A stretch of 64,000 nt of DNA, taken from Lonicera japonica. Taxonomy: Eukaryota > Streptophyta > Magnoliopsida > Dipsacales > Caprifoliaceae. Location: contig CM038470.1 of NCBI GenBank assembly GCA_021464415.1, forward strand, positions 31,231,122 through 31,295,121, in the 5' to 3' direction. The translations under genes and the position numbers were made by a program. A model generated the notes under the pieces. It was given only the letters and a program-made list of their open reading frames with translations. It did no database searches and was not told the DNA's origin. Positions 33,906-48,000 of this stretch are shown here, one piece after another; the stretch's first letter is position 1, and each line of letters opens with the position of its first letter.

Positions 33906-34479
33906 ACATAATTTATTTGGACGATTTGGCATGTAAAGAAGCACTTGACAACGCAAAATCTAGATTTTATAATAAAATACATATACAACCATCACAGTAT
34001 AGCTTTGCCAGATCCCGATCTGTATATCGCCAGCAACTTTGATCCTTCAATTATAGGATCTTATGATGATAAAATTTACGACATTTCAGAGACTCAAGAG
34101 GATGAAAAAGAAAATTACTTAAAAAACTAATGATATAAATTAAGTATATATCCTCATATCCTGATCTGCAGGATATTAAGCATACAAGATGAGATGAAGA
34201 TAAATAGATGATTGTGGATCATTAGAAAAAATAGTAAGATTTTTATTTTTGTGTTAGGGAATATTGATATAATATTTTGATTAAAGCATGTTTGAAATTC
34301 CCAAACAAAAAAAATAAAGTACAATTTCATCATTGTTTCTCTTAATAAAATCTAGTATGCAAAATTCAAAAGTGTGAAGTAAAGCATATTTTTTTTCAAT
34401 TTGATATATCATTGAAGGAATTAATTATTTTATACTCTATCGTATATACAACTTATTATATTGCTTTAGAAAAAAATAA
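33906..34479. other. Orphan segment with a short open frame
   Basis: It has no counterpart in the other block copies. A frame at 33,945-34,130 (no ATG; 61 codons to TAA) has an ordinary, acidic composition (Pro-Asp-Pro-Asp, Tyr-Asp-Asp and a Glu/Asp/Lys-rich end) that looks more protein-like than its surroundings, perhaps a gene fragment. I do not recognise it. Confidence 0.3.
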
Positions 34480-35069
34480 TTTCCTTTTGAAAAATTATGA
34501 GCAAATCACTTTTAAGGAAGAAATAAATAGGAACTGCCAACATAGTATTAATAGAGCTTAGTTTAAGAGGGCTTTAAAAACGAGTAAGCTATTATTTTTT
34601 TTCAAAACCAACACCACAAAACTAAATGATATGATGTAGTAAAATTGCAGGAACCCGTCAATCACGATCACCATTTTTATTTATTTATTTATTTATTATT
34701 ATTATTTTTTTTTCTTTTTTGTGCATGTCTTTGTCATGAGTTATCCTTGTACCTGCATTAAGATGTGACTACTCCTGCTTAAAAAATTGGTTGTTCCGAA
34801 ACTCAAATATTTTCAACGAAAATCAAATTTCTATAATACAAGAACATTTCCCTCGTGTTTCCAAATAATTGATTGTAACACTTTTGGCAACATTGACGTA
34901 CATGTACATAATAGTTAATTTGGTGATGGGTACGTTGATGAGGTAGTGTAATATAAATATATAATCTTTGCTCTTTGCTATGATGGGAATTTTCTTTTAC
35001 CTATAATGCCTGCGTAAGTCGAAGAAAATGTTAGCTTGTAATATATGCTTTAGTGCTTAACTATATGTG
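34480..35069. repeat. Block D, copy 2
   Basis: Aligned with 22,020-22,580. Non-coding. Confidence 0.65.
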
Positions 35070-38000
35070 TTAATTTTGACCTGAACTAGTTCAAAGAAGG
35101 TTAACTTTGAAAACCTACAACCACCCCATTTACATATATATGCATGACCCAAACCCTCCTAGCCCTGCCAATCCATTGTAATTATACACAAGTAAATTTG
35201 TTCAAGGCAATAAATTATATATTCCAGTCAGTTCAAATTTTAAAAATTAAATTTATCTGAACTCAAACTCAAACAAACATGAGCCATACTTGTATTTTAA
35301 AACATCTACCCATTGCGATTGAAAAAATTAATACCCATCCCCTTAAGGTCAGGTTAGTCTAAAATCTGTGGGATTGAATCTTTTTACCATCCTTGTAATT
35401 GAGAATATATATTTTGCTTTTTATTAAAGGAAATTATGCATTTCATGGATGCACAATATTATGCTTTAGGAATATTGTTGCTTTATCAATTAAGCTTCCT
35501 ATTTTTCTAAATAACTTAGTATATTTTTATTTCTTCCATTCACAAAGTTTTCTCTATCACAAACGCAAAAACAAATATATAAAGTTTTCTAATTATTTTT
35601 ATTAAATCTTAGATTTATTATGATAGATTGATTTTGAGAGTCAATATAGAATTATTCTAAGAATTACTCAAAGAAGAGATAAATTTCACTTTTGGCTCCT
35701 AAGGTTTAGGATTCGAGATTCACTTAATTTGGTCCCTAATCTCCACAATGCACAAATAAGACCCTAAAATTTTAAGATGTGTTTCACTTTATCCAAAAGT
35801 GGACTGTTGTTCACAATATACTAACAGAGTTGGCAACTCCTCGTGTGCATATTTGTTAGGCAAAAGAGGAAAATTAATTACAATGATTAGCAACATTTCT
35901 ATCCCATAAAGTTTATTTTGAGTTTCACTTTGGTACCTAACATTTAGTTTGTACGCATGCAGGTGCAAGACCTCAAACTTCAAGTACCAAAGTGAAACAT
36001 TAAACAAACTTCAAAGGAAGTAAATATTGCTAATTATCACAATTTTCCTTTTTTTGCCCCTTACATTGATTTTCTTTCTCATTATTTTTTTTAAAGAACA
36101 ATTCCAGGTCACAAATATTAAAAAACAAGTAATTAATGTTATGGCACACTTCAAATATATTTGTATATACATGTCATTTAAGTGTCGTGAGATGTAAATC
36201 TCATTACCCATCATGTTGCTACTTCAACTTATTGTGCATAAAAATGTTATTTGCTATCCCTTTAATTAAGAGATTGCTAATTTATTTGTTCACTTTTTAA
36301 ACTTAACTCATTCAAATACAAAAACTTGTAGGATCATAATTAGTTATTTAGTTATCTCAATTATTTTAGTAACATCTTAGCTCTGATCTTTTCATTTTTT
36401 ACATCTTTTTATATGATGATGTAATGCAATCAATTGAGATATTGGAGTAAACTAATGGGGATAAAATTTAACAAAATTTAGTTCAAATCTAAGAATTTTT
36501 AAAATCTTTATTTTTTCAAAAAAATTATTAGTTTATTAAGTTACTGAACGTAAAGGTGGTTGGTTTTTCTGTGCTATGGTACTAGTGAAGGGTAAGGTGT
36601 TTGATTATGATTATGTAGTATGAGCTACAAAATGTACTATCTCTTATATCATAAACTTTCGTTACAAAAATATTCTCCATTACTTCATTATATGTAAATA
36701 GTTTTATACTTAGTTAAACATAAATTAATTTTGATTGCAATAAGTATAATAATAAATTAAATTATTACATTTTTCCTTTTAGCTTTAAATTTCTTTTCCA
36801 ACGCTTCATATTTTTCTTCCGTATTTTTCTTTTATTCTTCATTTTTCCTCCTTTCATGTAACTATTCTGTTTTCTACTTGTCAATTAATACTATATAACT
36901 CATACATTTTTCACTATTGAGATATTATAAAATATAATTTTTTTTTGAATTTTTTTTCTACAAAAGAATTGAAAAATAATATTTTTATTAATTAAGGGCT
37001 TGTATTTGATAAAATTTTAAAAGGAGTACAACTTTAACTTTGTAATATATATATATATATATAAAGCAGCATTCTAAAGGAGAAAACAGCGTGTATTCGT
37101 TCAATGGAAACAACCTCTTCTCATGTTTTTTCTCTTCCCATATTCAATATGAGAAGAAATATTGAAATCAATTTGCAAAAATTAATATGATTGTATATAA
37201 ACTCTTATCATTAAAATAAAACAAATTTTCCTTTTTAATTAAAAAAAATTGAGTCACTTATTTCTTAGAGGATATCTTATAAAATTTTGATCAATGCATA
37301 AAAATGGTCAGGACAGCCCTGATGGAACTTTAAAGTATATACCTTTTATTTTATACAAAAATTATATTTTTATTATTTTATCATTTTAATTTTGTATTAC
37401 TATCATTAATTATTGCATGACTGTAATACAATCAATTGAGATATTGGAGTAAATTAATGGGGATAAATTTTAATAAATCCCAATATCTAGATATTTAAAA
37501 AAATTAATATATCTATTTTTTTTTTGTTTGTTATTGTGATCAATCACTTCTACCAAAAAAATTGAAGGAAAAGAATAAATTAAGATTTTACATGCTTGTC
37601 TCTATGACTTATTACAAGGGTATGATTTATTACAAGGGAGAATACATCAAATTAAATGCAAGATCGAAGAAAGTAGTTGATCATTTATGCATTTAATAAA
37701 ATTTAGTTGACGATAATTGATAACTAATCTTACCTAGCAATTTTTTGGAATCTTTATATTTTTTTAAAAAATATTAGTTTATTAAGTTACTGAACATAAA
37801 TTGGTTGGTTTTTTGTAGAAGCAGTGAGTTTTTTTATTATGATTATGTAGTGTGAGTTACAAAATGTACTGGCTACCTCTTATTTCATAAACTTTTATTA
37901 AAAAAATATTCTCCATTGCTTCATTATATATGTAAATAGTTTTATACTTAGTTAAACATAAATTAATTTGGATTGAAATCACTATTTAATAAGTTTAATT

Positions 38001-40340
38001 ACTACATTTTTCTTTTCAGCTTTAAATTTCTTTTCTAGCACTTCATATATATTTTTCTTCTGTATTTTTCTTTCATCTTTCATTTTTTGTCCTTTCATAT
38101 ATATAACTATTCTCTTTTCCACTCATCAATTAATACTATATAATTCGTACATTTTTCACTATTGAAATATTAGAAAATGGGGCTTCTTTGAAATATTTTT
38201 TTACAAAAGAACTGGAAAATAATATTTTTATTAGTTAAGAGTTTATTTTTAACCAAATTCTAAAAAGAGTACAACTTTAACTTTGCAGTAGTGTACTAAT
38301 TTTTAAAATAAATGACCCATCATGCCCTATCTTCAACACATTATGCATAAAAATGTTATGTGCTATCCCTTTATGAAGAGTTGGCTAATTTATTTTGGTG
38401 ACCCAAACTTAATTAATTTATTACAAATATATAAATTTTTTTGTGCAAATTTATAAATATTTTTCAAACTGATTGTATTTTTATGATCGTTTTATTATTT
38501 TAATTTTATTATTATCATTGCAAGTAATGTTGTTAATTGAGATATTAGAGAAAATTAAAGAAAATAACATTTAATGATTCCTGATTCTATCTCATTCTCG
38601 GTCACTAGTAAAATATTGCAATGATATCCTTCTCAAAATTATTAAATGCAAAATATGTCAAAACTATTATTTACCACTCAGAATGCTTCCAGCTAGGCTG
38701 GATATCAATTCAAATTTTAGCCAACCTCTTAACCAGTGGATGTTAGTTGCTTCTTTCCTCATTTTTTTGAAGGATCGGGACGGGAATCAGAATATGAAGA
38801 TTTTAATTATATTCTTATTTTAGAGTTTTTTTAGTTACATAATTATATTAAGTTCATAATTTATTTTTTCACTTTTTCGATAAATTTATGAAAGTTTTGT
38901 ATTTTTTTTAAAATTTTGAAATTGGCAAACATCAATAAATAAAAAATTATAGTAAAAGCGACTCTAAACTTCAACAATTCTTCTATTGTCATTTAAAGGC
39001 TTGTACATCAAATAACCAACTTACAATAATTAACTGGAAGTAAAACGTGGAGAATGTGGGACCTCAAACATAGATACCCATAATTAACACACATCCAATG
39101 ACCATACAAAATCATTTAATTGAAATCGACAGTGATAGAAAAAAAAACACAAACATAAAAATTAATATACATATATATTAAAAAAATAAAAGAAAAGAAG
39201 AAGCAGCCTTCAAAAGGGGAAAACGGCGTGTGCTCCGGGTTTTTTTCTCTTCTCATATTCAATTTTTTGATACTATAAAATCAATATGAGGAGAAATAAT
39301 GAAATCAATTTGCAAAAATTAATATGATAATTGAAATAAAACTACTTTACTTTTATTAATAAAAATAAAATAAATTTGAGTCTTTATTTCTAAGAAGACA
39401 TCTTTTAAAATATTGTCCAGTGCATAAAAATGGCCAGAACAGCCCTGGTGGAGCTTTAAAGTTTAGGAAAATCTAAGAAGAAGATTTTCTCTCTCGTTCT
39501 ACAACCGCTAATTAAGATTGTTTCAAGTGGAAGAAATCAGAAATGTTGCCCATCTTTTATTCCAATTAAGTTAAGACTTTGTTTTTAAAGAAAAAAATTA
39601 TGTACGAATATATTTTAATAAAAAAAAATATTGGTTCACTTCAAATATGTTTGTATAGGCCTTTCATTTAATTATTATGAGATCAATGCAAGTTTCATGA
39701 CTCATCATGCTGTTAACTCCAGTACATTGTGCATAAAAATATTATGTTTTATCCCTTTATTTGAGAGATGGCTAATTTATTCTCTAACTTGTCATAAACA
39801 AATATACACATTTCAGAGGGGTAACTAATTTAATTATTTAGCTAACTTAGCCTTAATAATGACGGATAATTAATTTCATTATTTAGCTAACTTAGCCTTA
39901 ATAATTAGGTTATTAGGTATACATGAACGATTACATTTTTAGTATAATTTTATTTTGATATTATTATAATTATTTATTACCTAAATGTATTGCATTTACT
40001 GAGATATTGGTGTAAATTATTAGTGATACAACAAATGACAAATGAGTTAGCACTCAAAGTAATATTACTTGAAAGATACATTATTGTGGGTAAAGTTTTA
40101 TTTTAGAAATAAAATACTTATAAGATTTAGAAATAATAATAGAAATCATGCGTGGATTGAAAGAAAATAAGGAAGACATAATTCGGAACCCGTCTTTCAT
40201 CAGATAATTTTGTTTTAACAAAATAACACTATGAATATTGCAAGTGGCTTAGTATATATATTATTTTTATTTAGTTATATTTTTATTTTTTCTTAATTAA
40301 ATTAGTAGTAATTATGTTTATATATATATATATATATTAA
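35070..40340. repeat. Block A, copy 3
   Basis: The longest version of block A without large insertions. It lacks the 850-bp insert of copies 1 and 2 and contains an internal partial duplication (36,370-36,960 against 37,360-38,200). The copia target, unoccupied, is at 38,034-38,038 (TCTAG for TCCAG). It ends in a (TA)n tract at about 40,319-40,336. Non-coding. Confidence 0.7.
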
Positions 40341-40669
40341 GAAGATTGATTGAAATAGTATTTTGATAGGAAGTTATATCAAATTTTTGAACGAACGCAT
40401 AAAATTAAAATTTCTGAATATATTGTTCCTCATGAATCTAGTTTGTTTACGTGAAAATATTACAATGATTAGTAATATTTATACACATTTCAAAGATACA
40501 CGTGATGTGCATATTCTAATACACCCTCAACCTTTAAACTAATTTGGCACGTAAAATTTAAAATTTTATGAGTGGATTAGTATGTAAATTGTAACTCGAT
40601 CTATTTTTTGAGGGATAAAGATATAGTTTACGTACGAATGGAAAAATGGTACGGATCGAAGTATCAAGT
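40341..40669. repeat. Block B, copy 3, part left of the solo LTR
   Basis: Aligned with 12,120-12,472. It ends in the CAAGT target duplication (40,665-40,669). Confidence 0.75.
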
Positions 40670-42292
40670 TGTAGACACTCCAATCTGTGACCTCCGCAAG
40701 AACCCTAAAAACTCCTTATAGCGCCTTTTTTGAGTCTAGAACTCACCCAAAACTAATGGAAACTGCTCTGGGAAGTTTGTGGCCTAACAAACCTATTCCC
40801 AGAGGGATTTGTTGTGCGACAAACTCCTCTGACCCAGACCATCCAATCCCTGACATATTAGTCTGTCAGGGACACCACTTCAGCTATTTGTCGCACAACA
40901 TTGTCCTAAATGTCGCGCAACAAACTCTCCCGAGCATTATAAATAGGCCAACATCCCAAAGGTTTAAGGACGGCCACTTGAATCCAAAAGAAGAGGGTTA
41001 CCATCTCTAAAAATATGATTTTCTAAAGTTCAACTTATCAAATTTTCAAGGAATCTCCGAGTTTCGATACTCGAAGTCTTAAATCTCAGAGTCAAATTTC
41101 TCGTCTGTATTTGAAGGAGAAAAGTCTATATTCGCCGGATCATCTTCGGTCATATTATATTTTCTCTTTCTTATCTTATTTATATCATCAGGAAGGTAGT
41201 TAAAATTTCTTCTAGTAATTAAATAAGATATCTTCGGTCATAATATATTTTCTCTTTATTTTTTAATTATAGATTCGTTTAAAATTCTTATTTAAGCTTA
41301 TTATATATACGTATTTGTTATTTTCGGAAGTACTATAAGTGAGTAGGGAGCTGTCTTGTTTGGGCCGACATAAACTGAAATCATTTACTTCTATTATCCT
41401 CAATTTAAGTTGTTTTGTTATATAGACTTGTTATATCCGTTATTTAAGCTTATTTTCGAGTTACTGTTAGTTTATTGTTTTCAAAACAAAACTTCTTTTT
41501 GAAACCCTAATAAAACTATTTCCAAAAATCAAAGGAAGTTAAGCTTTATCATCTAGTTAAAACTATTTTCAAAACCCGGACTGATAAAGTTTACTGAGGA
41601 ATTAAGCTCGGATATATTCTGTCTTCCATATAAGCTGTAATATATATCTAATACATTCTCCTCAAATAGTCCAATTCCATATTAAAATTAATTCTGATAA
41701 AGATCCAATCTTTTTTAAAATTAACCCAAAACGAGATAATTGATATTGCTATATGAGAAAACAATATCGAATCTCTCTCAATTCAAAACAGTTAAAGATA
41801 ACTTTTTGTCATTAGTAATTAGACTTCGACAAAACCATAACATCGGATTACGGAATACAAGATTTTTTTATCCCTTTCGCTGTTTTCCCCAAAAAATCAG
41901 TTTTCTTTACAAGTTGTAGACTCCTTAGTAAAAGGCATTCAACTTTTCCAATATAGAATAAACATATAAATTCACTAAAGACTGAAAAGGCGGAATGGGT
42001 GCCTAACACTTTTCCAAACTGTAACATAGTTCCCGAACCCTATAAGAATCCCTGTTTCATTGGCCAAACGCGTAAGGGTAAGGCTTGCTTTGGCCTTTAC
42101 CCCTACGCGGACTTTTTGTACATTTTCTCGTAAAATGTGTCGGCAACTTTAAACAAATCCACTTGTATTTAGAAATAGAAAATATGATTTATCTCTATAA
42201 TTGAAGTGAATGAAACGTCGGAATCCGTTTCAACGTTTTAGACTCCCAAACACGGGAATAAGACCCGAGGGTCTCATTTGCGGATTCTTACA
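40670..42292 (+). mobile_element. Solo LTR C (1,623 bp), same insertion event as LTR A
   Basis: TGTAGACACTCC to TTCTTACA, flanked by CAAGT (40,665-40,669 and 42,293-42,297). Flanks and duplication are the same as at 12,473-14,155, so the LTR was inserted once and then duplicated with its block. Differences from A are substitutions and short deletions (for example in the palindromic gacaaac region near 40,815). Confidence 0.85.
40938..40945 (+). promoter_or_regulatory. TATA box of solo LTR C
   Basis: TATAAATA at the position conserved in all three LTRs. Confidence 0.55.
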
Positions 42293-42359
42293 CAAGTGCT
42301 TTAAAGATTAGATTTCTATGAGTATTAGTAAGTACGATAATTTGATATGTACATGGATC

Positions 42360-43040
42360 TAGGGCTGGCAATTCGGGTTCGCGTGTCGTATTCGGGTCGT
42401 ATCAACACACAAGTATTACAAAATTAGTGTCAACCCGAACACGACCTGTTTAACTAATCGTGTCATTTATATTAACTCGAACACGGCCTGTTTTTTTTAC
42501 AGGTTACACGACATAACCCGACTAACCCGTTTAATAAATAGGTCGTGTTAAACTTGCAACTCGACATGACACGATTAATCTTTTAAGATTATAATTACAA
42601 CTAAGTCTCATGTGAAAAAAATTAACTTGTTTTATATCACCCAATACCAAAATTCAATATTAACAATCTAGAGTCAAAATATATAACATTCCATCAACGA
42701 AGTATAAATATAAAAAATTAGTAATTTATCCATCATAAACAACATAATAACTATCATCTACTACCAATACTCAAAATAAGAATATAATTGTTCAAGCAAG
42801 ATGACAAAATAAAAAATATATATATATATATAGCTGAAAAAAAAAGAAAAAAAATTAATCGTGTTAATTGTGGGTCAATTTCGAGTTAGCGGGTTAACCC
42901 GAACATGACCCGTTTAGTTTACGGGTTAAGCGTGTCTGACCCGAAATTGACCCGAACTTGTTTATACTTAACCCAAACCCGCTAACTCTGTGTCGAGTTC
43001 GTGTCGAGTTAGTGTGTCGTGTCAAATATTGCCGGCCCTA
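42360..43040. mobile_element. Non-autonomous hAT transposon (681 bp)
   Basis: Left end TAGGGCTGGCAATT; right end, inverted, TAGGGCCGGCAATA: 13-bp terminal inverted repeats with one mismatch. It is flanked by a perfect 8-bp duplication CATGGATC (42,352-42,359 and 43,041-43,048), diagnostic of hAT. The empty site is intact in copy 1 at 14,215-14,222. The subterminal parts are full of gacccgaa/ttcgggtc-type motifs in both orientations; the centre is A+T-rich and codes for nothing, so it needs a transposase in trans. Confidence 0.9.
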
Positions 43041-45049
43041 CATGGATCAATGGACTTTCATCAGACAAAACATTGTAGTGTAGGATAACCAAATAACAAA
43101 GTTGGTTGCAACTATATCAAAGTGGTATGGTCAAAAGAAATTCAAGCACGTATAAATAACGGTGATCCGGATGGGAAGGAGAAAAAAATGGTTTTCTATA
43201 CACTTCGTGTTCAGTTCTTGTGGGCTGAATATATGTACACCTTTATCTAGATGCGTCCTACTCGTTTAACCCATTTTCATCATATCATTGTTTTGCGCAT
43301 AAAGTAAGTAATTTAAATTAACTTATCTTAATTTACACAATATATACTACATTATTGTGGATATTGTAAGAAATTTGATTTTATTCTGATTGTATTGATC
43401 CAAGATTGCATCAAGTGGAAGAATTCAAAAATATACCCCTCCTTTACTTAAGATAATTAGTTAGACTTTTGTGTTTAAATAAAAGTCAATGTTAAATAAT
43501 AAAAAATATACCACATTAAGTAAGCCGAAGATTTTTGTATGCACGTGATATAACAAAATTACGTTTTAAATGATAATAAAAATAATACTTGTAATAATAC
43601 TTAAATTCCCCACCTTAAACACAAAGAACATATATTATCACCACTTAACCAAATATCAACACAATTTCAAACTCTATATAATATTAAAAATTATTAAGTA
43701 TAATATTAGATATGCATGGAATGCAATTACACACATTCTAGTATATTATGTTTGGGTCACTTTAAATATGTTTGTGTAGCATGCCATGTAAGTCTTGTGA
43801 AATGTAATCATGCCCCATCATGCCACTATCTTCAACACATTGTGCATAAAAATGTTATGTGCTATCCCCTTTATCAAGAGATGGCTAATTTATCTTGCTG
43901 ACCCAAATTTAGTTAATTGATTACAAATTCATAACCTTTTATAGTATAAATTAAAATATACTACTGGAACTAATTATATTTTTATTATTTTAATTTTATA
44001 TTATTATCATTGCAAGCAAGTAATGTTATTTATTGAGATACTAGAGAAAATTAAATGTAATAAAATTAAATTATTACCGTTTCTACGGTTACAGATTAAA
44101 TATTGTAATGAAATCCTTAAGAGAATTATTCAATACAAAATCTCTCAAATCGTAATTATGTTAAATAACCAAATATCAATTCAAATTTTAGCTCATTCCT
44201 TAACTCGGTGTTAATCTCTTTTTTCCTGTTCGCGAAATGATTGGGCATCCACCTCAGAGCAGGGATATTTTAATTCTATTCTTATTTTGGATATTTTTTT
44301 AGTTATGCAATTGTTTTAAGTTTTTTTTTATTTTTACACTTTTTCTATAATTTTATGGAAGGTTTATATTTTTTTTTTGCATAAATTCGACTCTAAGTTC
44401 CAACAATTCTTCTATTGTCATATATATAAGAGTATCTCCGACAGTAGTAATGTATATATTCATTTGGTGTAAAATTTTTGATGTTCAGCAGTCTTTTAAA
44501 AGTGAGATTTGTGTAAAATGATTTTATTTTATATATTCTCATTTTACACTGCCACATTGGCTTTCTCTCTCCTCAATATTTTAATAAATTTTAAAATGCA
44601 ATAACTTTAAATACAAATTATGTATTCTAATAAAAATTACTCATCAAAACCTATAAATCAAGATACATTGTAATTATAAGATTATGCATAGAAGATTAAA
44701 AAAATGCATAAAAATAATATCTAACATATGTTAGTATCTTATTAGCTTTTCCAAATTTTACAAGAGAGTTTACAAAACTATGATTTGGTATTCAAATTTA
44801 TTCGATAAGAATAAATTAATTTAATACGCCATAGTATCACCAGAGCAAAAATATTTTTATCAAAGCAACTTTTATTTAAATGAGCAAAAAATTAAGTCCT
44901 TGTTGTCCTCTGTGTCATCATCTTTATTGTCAGCAATAAGGACTTTTTTTTTGGTTTATTTAGACAAAAATTGCTCTGGCGAGAATATTTTGCTTTGACA
45001 ATAGAACCACGTTCATTTAATAACAATTAACAATTAATTTAAATCAAAT
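43041..45049. repeat. Blocks B and C, copy 3, right part
   Basis: Aligned with 14,223-15,322, 16,914-17,352 and 21,187-21,540. It keeps the unoccupied sites of solo LTR B (44,166-44,170) and of the CACTA element (44,681-44,685). A MITE-like stretch starts near 44,430 (gtatctccgacag). Non-coding. Confidence 0.72.
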
Positions 45050-48000
45050 TTTCAAATTATGTATATTAATACATGCATTGATATATATTTTTTCTTAAAA
45101 AAAAATAGAATTCTTAATTTGAGATTCTAAAAAACGTATGGATTTTTGATTTGGTTTATTAGTTTATTTCATTACTCCAAAAGAAAAAAAAATGGAGAGA
45201 AGGAGCCACGGCGCGCGGAACCATAAATTTTATTAAAAAGGGCAACTTTAGCACTGGTTTAGCAAAACCACCCCGATCCGCTTAAAATCATGGCGAACTT
45301 GTGCTGAACTTGTTCAAAGAAGGTTAACTTTCAAAACCTACAACCACCACATTTACATATGCATGACCCAAACCCTCCTTAATTGTCGATCAATTATAAT
45401 TATATACAAGTAAATTTGTAAGAGAAAATACATTCTATTCGAGTTGGTTCAGATTTTACAGACTAAATTTATCTGAACCTAAACTCAAACCCAAGCCATA
45501 TTTGTATTTTAAAACATTTACCTCTTGCGATTGATAAAATAATGCCCACCTTATTGACCCGTGGAGTTGGGTCTTTTTACCATCGATCCTTGTAATTGCT
45601 AAAATATTTTTGACTTTTATTAAATGAAATGATGCATTTCATAGATGTACATTATACTTTCTATAGGAATATTGTTGCCTTATCATAAGCATTTTTTGTT
45701 TTTACAATAACTTACTGTGTTTTTATTTCTTCCATTCACAAAGTTTTCTCTACTACAAACGCAAACACCAATTTGAAGTTAGTTTGTATTCAAAGATTTA
45801 TTTTGAGAGTCAATGTAGAATTATTAAAGAAGAGATAAATTCACTTTTTCCCCCTAAAATTTTGGTCCTAATGTCTCCAAGAGTGTTTCACTTTGGTCCC
45901 TAATCTACCCAATGCACAAATAAAGCTATCAAATTTTACAATGTGTTCCACTTTTGGATAAAGTGGACTGTTGTTCACAATATACTAACAGAGTTCACAG
46001 CTCCTCGATCATGTGCATAATTGTAAGGCAAAAGAGGAAAATTACAATGATTCACAACATTTCTATCTCATAAAGTTTATTTTGAGTTTCACTTTGGTAC
46101 CTATCATTTAGTTTTTTTGCAGGCGCAAGACCTCAAACTTCAGGTAAAAGTGAAACTTGAACCAAATTTCAAAAGAAATAAATATTGCTAGTTATTATAA
46201 TTTTACTTTTTTGCTCCTTACATTGATTTTCTTTTTTGTTGGAATTTTTTTTAAAGAACAATTTCATATCATGAATATATAAAAATATAAAAAAAAAAAC
46301 ATGTAATTAATGTTATGGTACACTTTATTTTCAAAAAAATAAAATAAAATGTTATGGCACGTACACTTCTAATATATTTGTGTAGGCTTCTCATTTAAGT
46401 GTTGTGAGATATAAATTTCATGACCCATCATGCTGCTACTTCCAGCATATTGTGCATAAAAATATTATGTGCTATCCCTTTAATTCAGAGATGGATAATT
46501 CATTTGCCGAGTTTATAAACTTAATTAACTCATATGCCAATACAATATCTTGTATGGTCGTATTTAGTTATTTAGCTAACTTAATTGTTTTAGTAGCAAT
46601 TTAGCTCCAACCTTCTTATTTATATCCTTCGTTTTATAAAAAAAATATATTTTTATCATTTTATTATTTTAATTATTACATACCTCTAATGCTGTTAATT
46701 GAGTTATTGGAGGAAATTAATAATGATAAAATTTAGTAAATCCCAATACGTAGATATTTAAAAAAATTAATATATATATATTTTTTTCGCTTTTGTTATC
46801 GATCGCTTCTATCCATAAAATAGAAACAAAATAAGCAATTAAGGATTTGACATGTTTGTCTGCATGATTGGGGTACAAGTAAAAATATATCAAAATTCGA
46901 TAATATTGAAGTGGAACATCAATCATGCATGTATTTACCAAAATTTACTAAATGATAAATGATAATATACTTAATAATTTTTAAAAGAGATTTATTTTTT
47001 CAATAAGAATTTGATCATAATATAGACTCTTCTTACATCATAAACTTTCGTTACAAAATCATCTCCACTATGATATCATAGGTTTAATTACTAAATTTTT
47101 TTCCTATTAACAGCTTCAATTTTCTTTTCCAACACTTCATACGTTTTTCTTTGTTCTTTCTTCCATTCCTCATTTTTGGTCGTTTCATTTAAGTGTTTTT
47201 CTTTCCACTTGTCAATTAATGCTATATAACTCGTACTTTTTTCCTCTCGGAATATTAAATTGACAATGCTTTAAAATTATTTTAACAAGTTACAAATTTA
47301 AACTTATTTATGGATAAAAATACTCATTATAATTATATAACAAATGACAGATGAGTTAACCCTAAAAGATAGTAATTTTCATTGAAAATTACATTATTGT
47401 AGGTAAAGTTCTATTTTAGAAAGGAAATACTTATAAGATTTACAAATAATAATAGAGATATTGGGCGAATTGAAAGAAAATAAAAAAATATAATTTGTAA
47501 CCCATCATGGTGTAGACAAAAACTTTGTTACAAAATAAGGCTAGGTATATTGCATGTTGCTTAGTATATCTTATTTTTATTTAGTTATATTCAATTTTTT
47601 TGTCAATTAAATTAGTAGTAACTATGTTTTTTTATATATATTAAAAAGATTGATTGAAGTAACATTTTGATAGAAATTTATTTGAAATTTGTAAACAAAC
47701 ACAAAAAAATAAAATTTCCCAACGAGGAGCACATTCCAATACGGCATTAATGTATTGTGAATGACTTTCAACTTTTGAACTAATTTGGCACCTAAATTTT
47801 AGAATTTTATGTGTGGATTCTATAAGATCAAGGGGGCAAACAGTAACTCGATCTATTCTTTAAGGGATAAAAGTGTAGTTTACCTACAAATGGAAAAATG
47901 TCATGGAGGATCAAGTGCTTTAAAGTTTAGATTTTTACGAGCATCAACAACAGAAATGTTGAAGTTAGTAAGTACGATCATTTTTATCTGATATGTTGAT

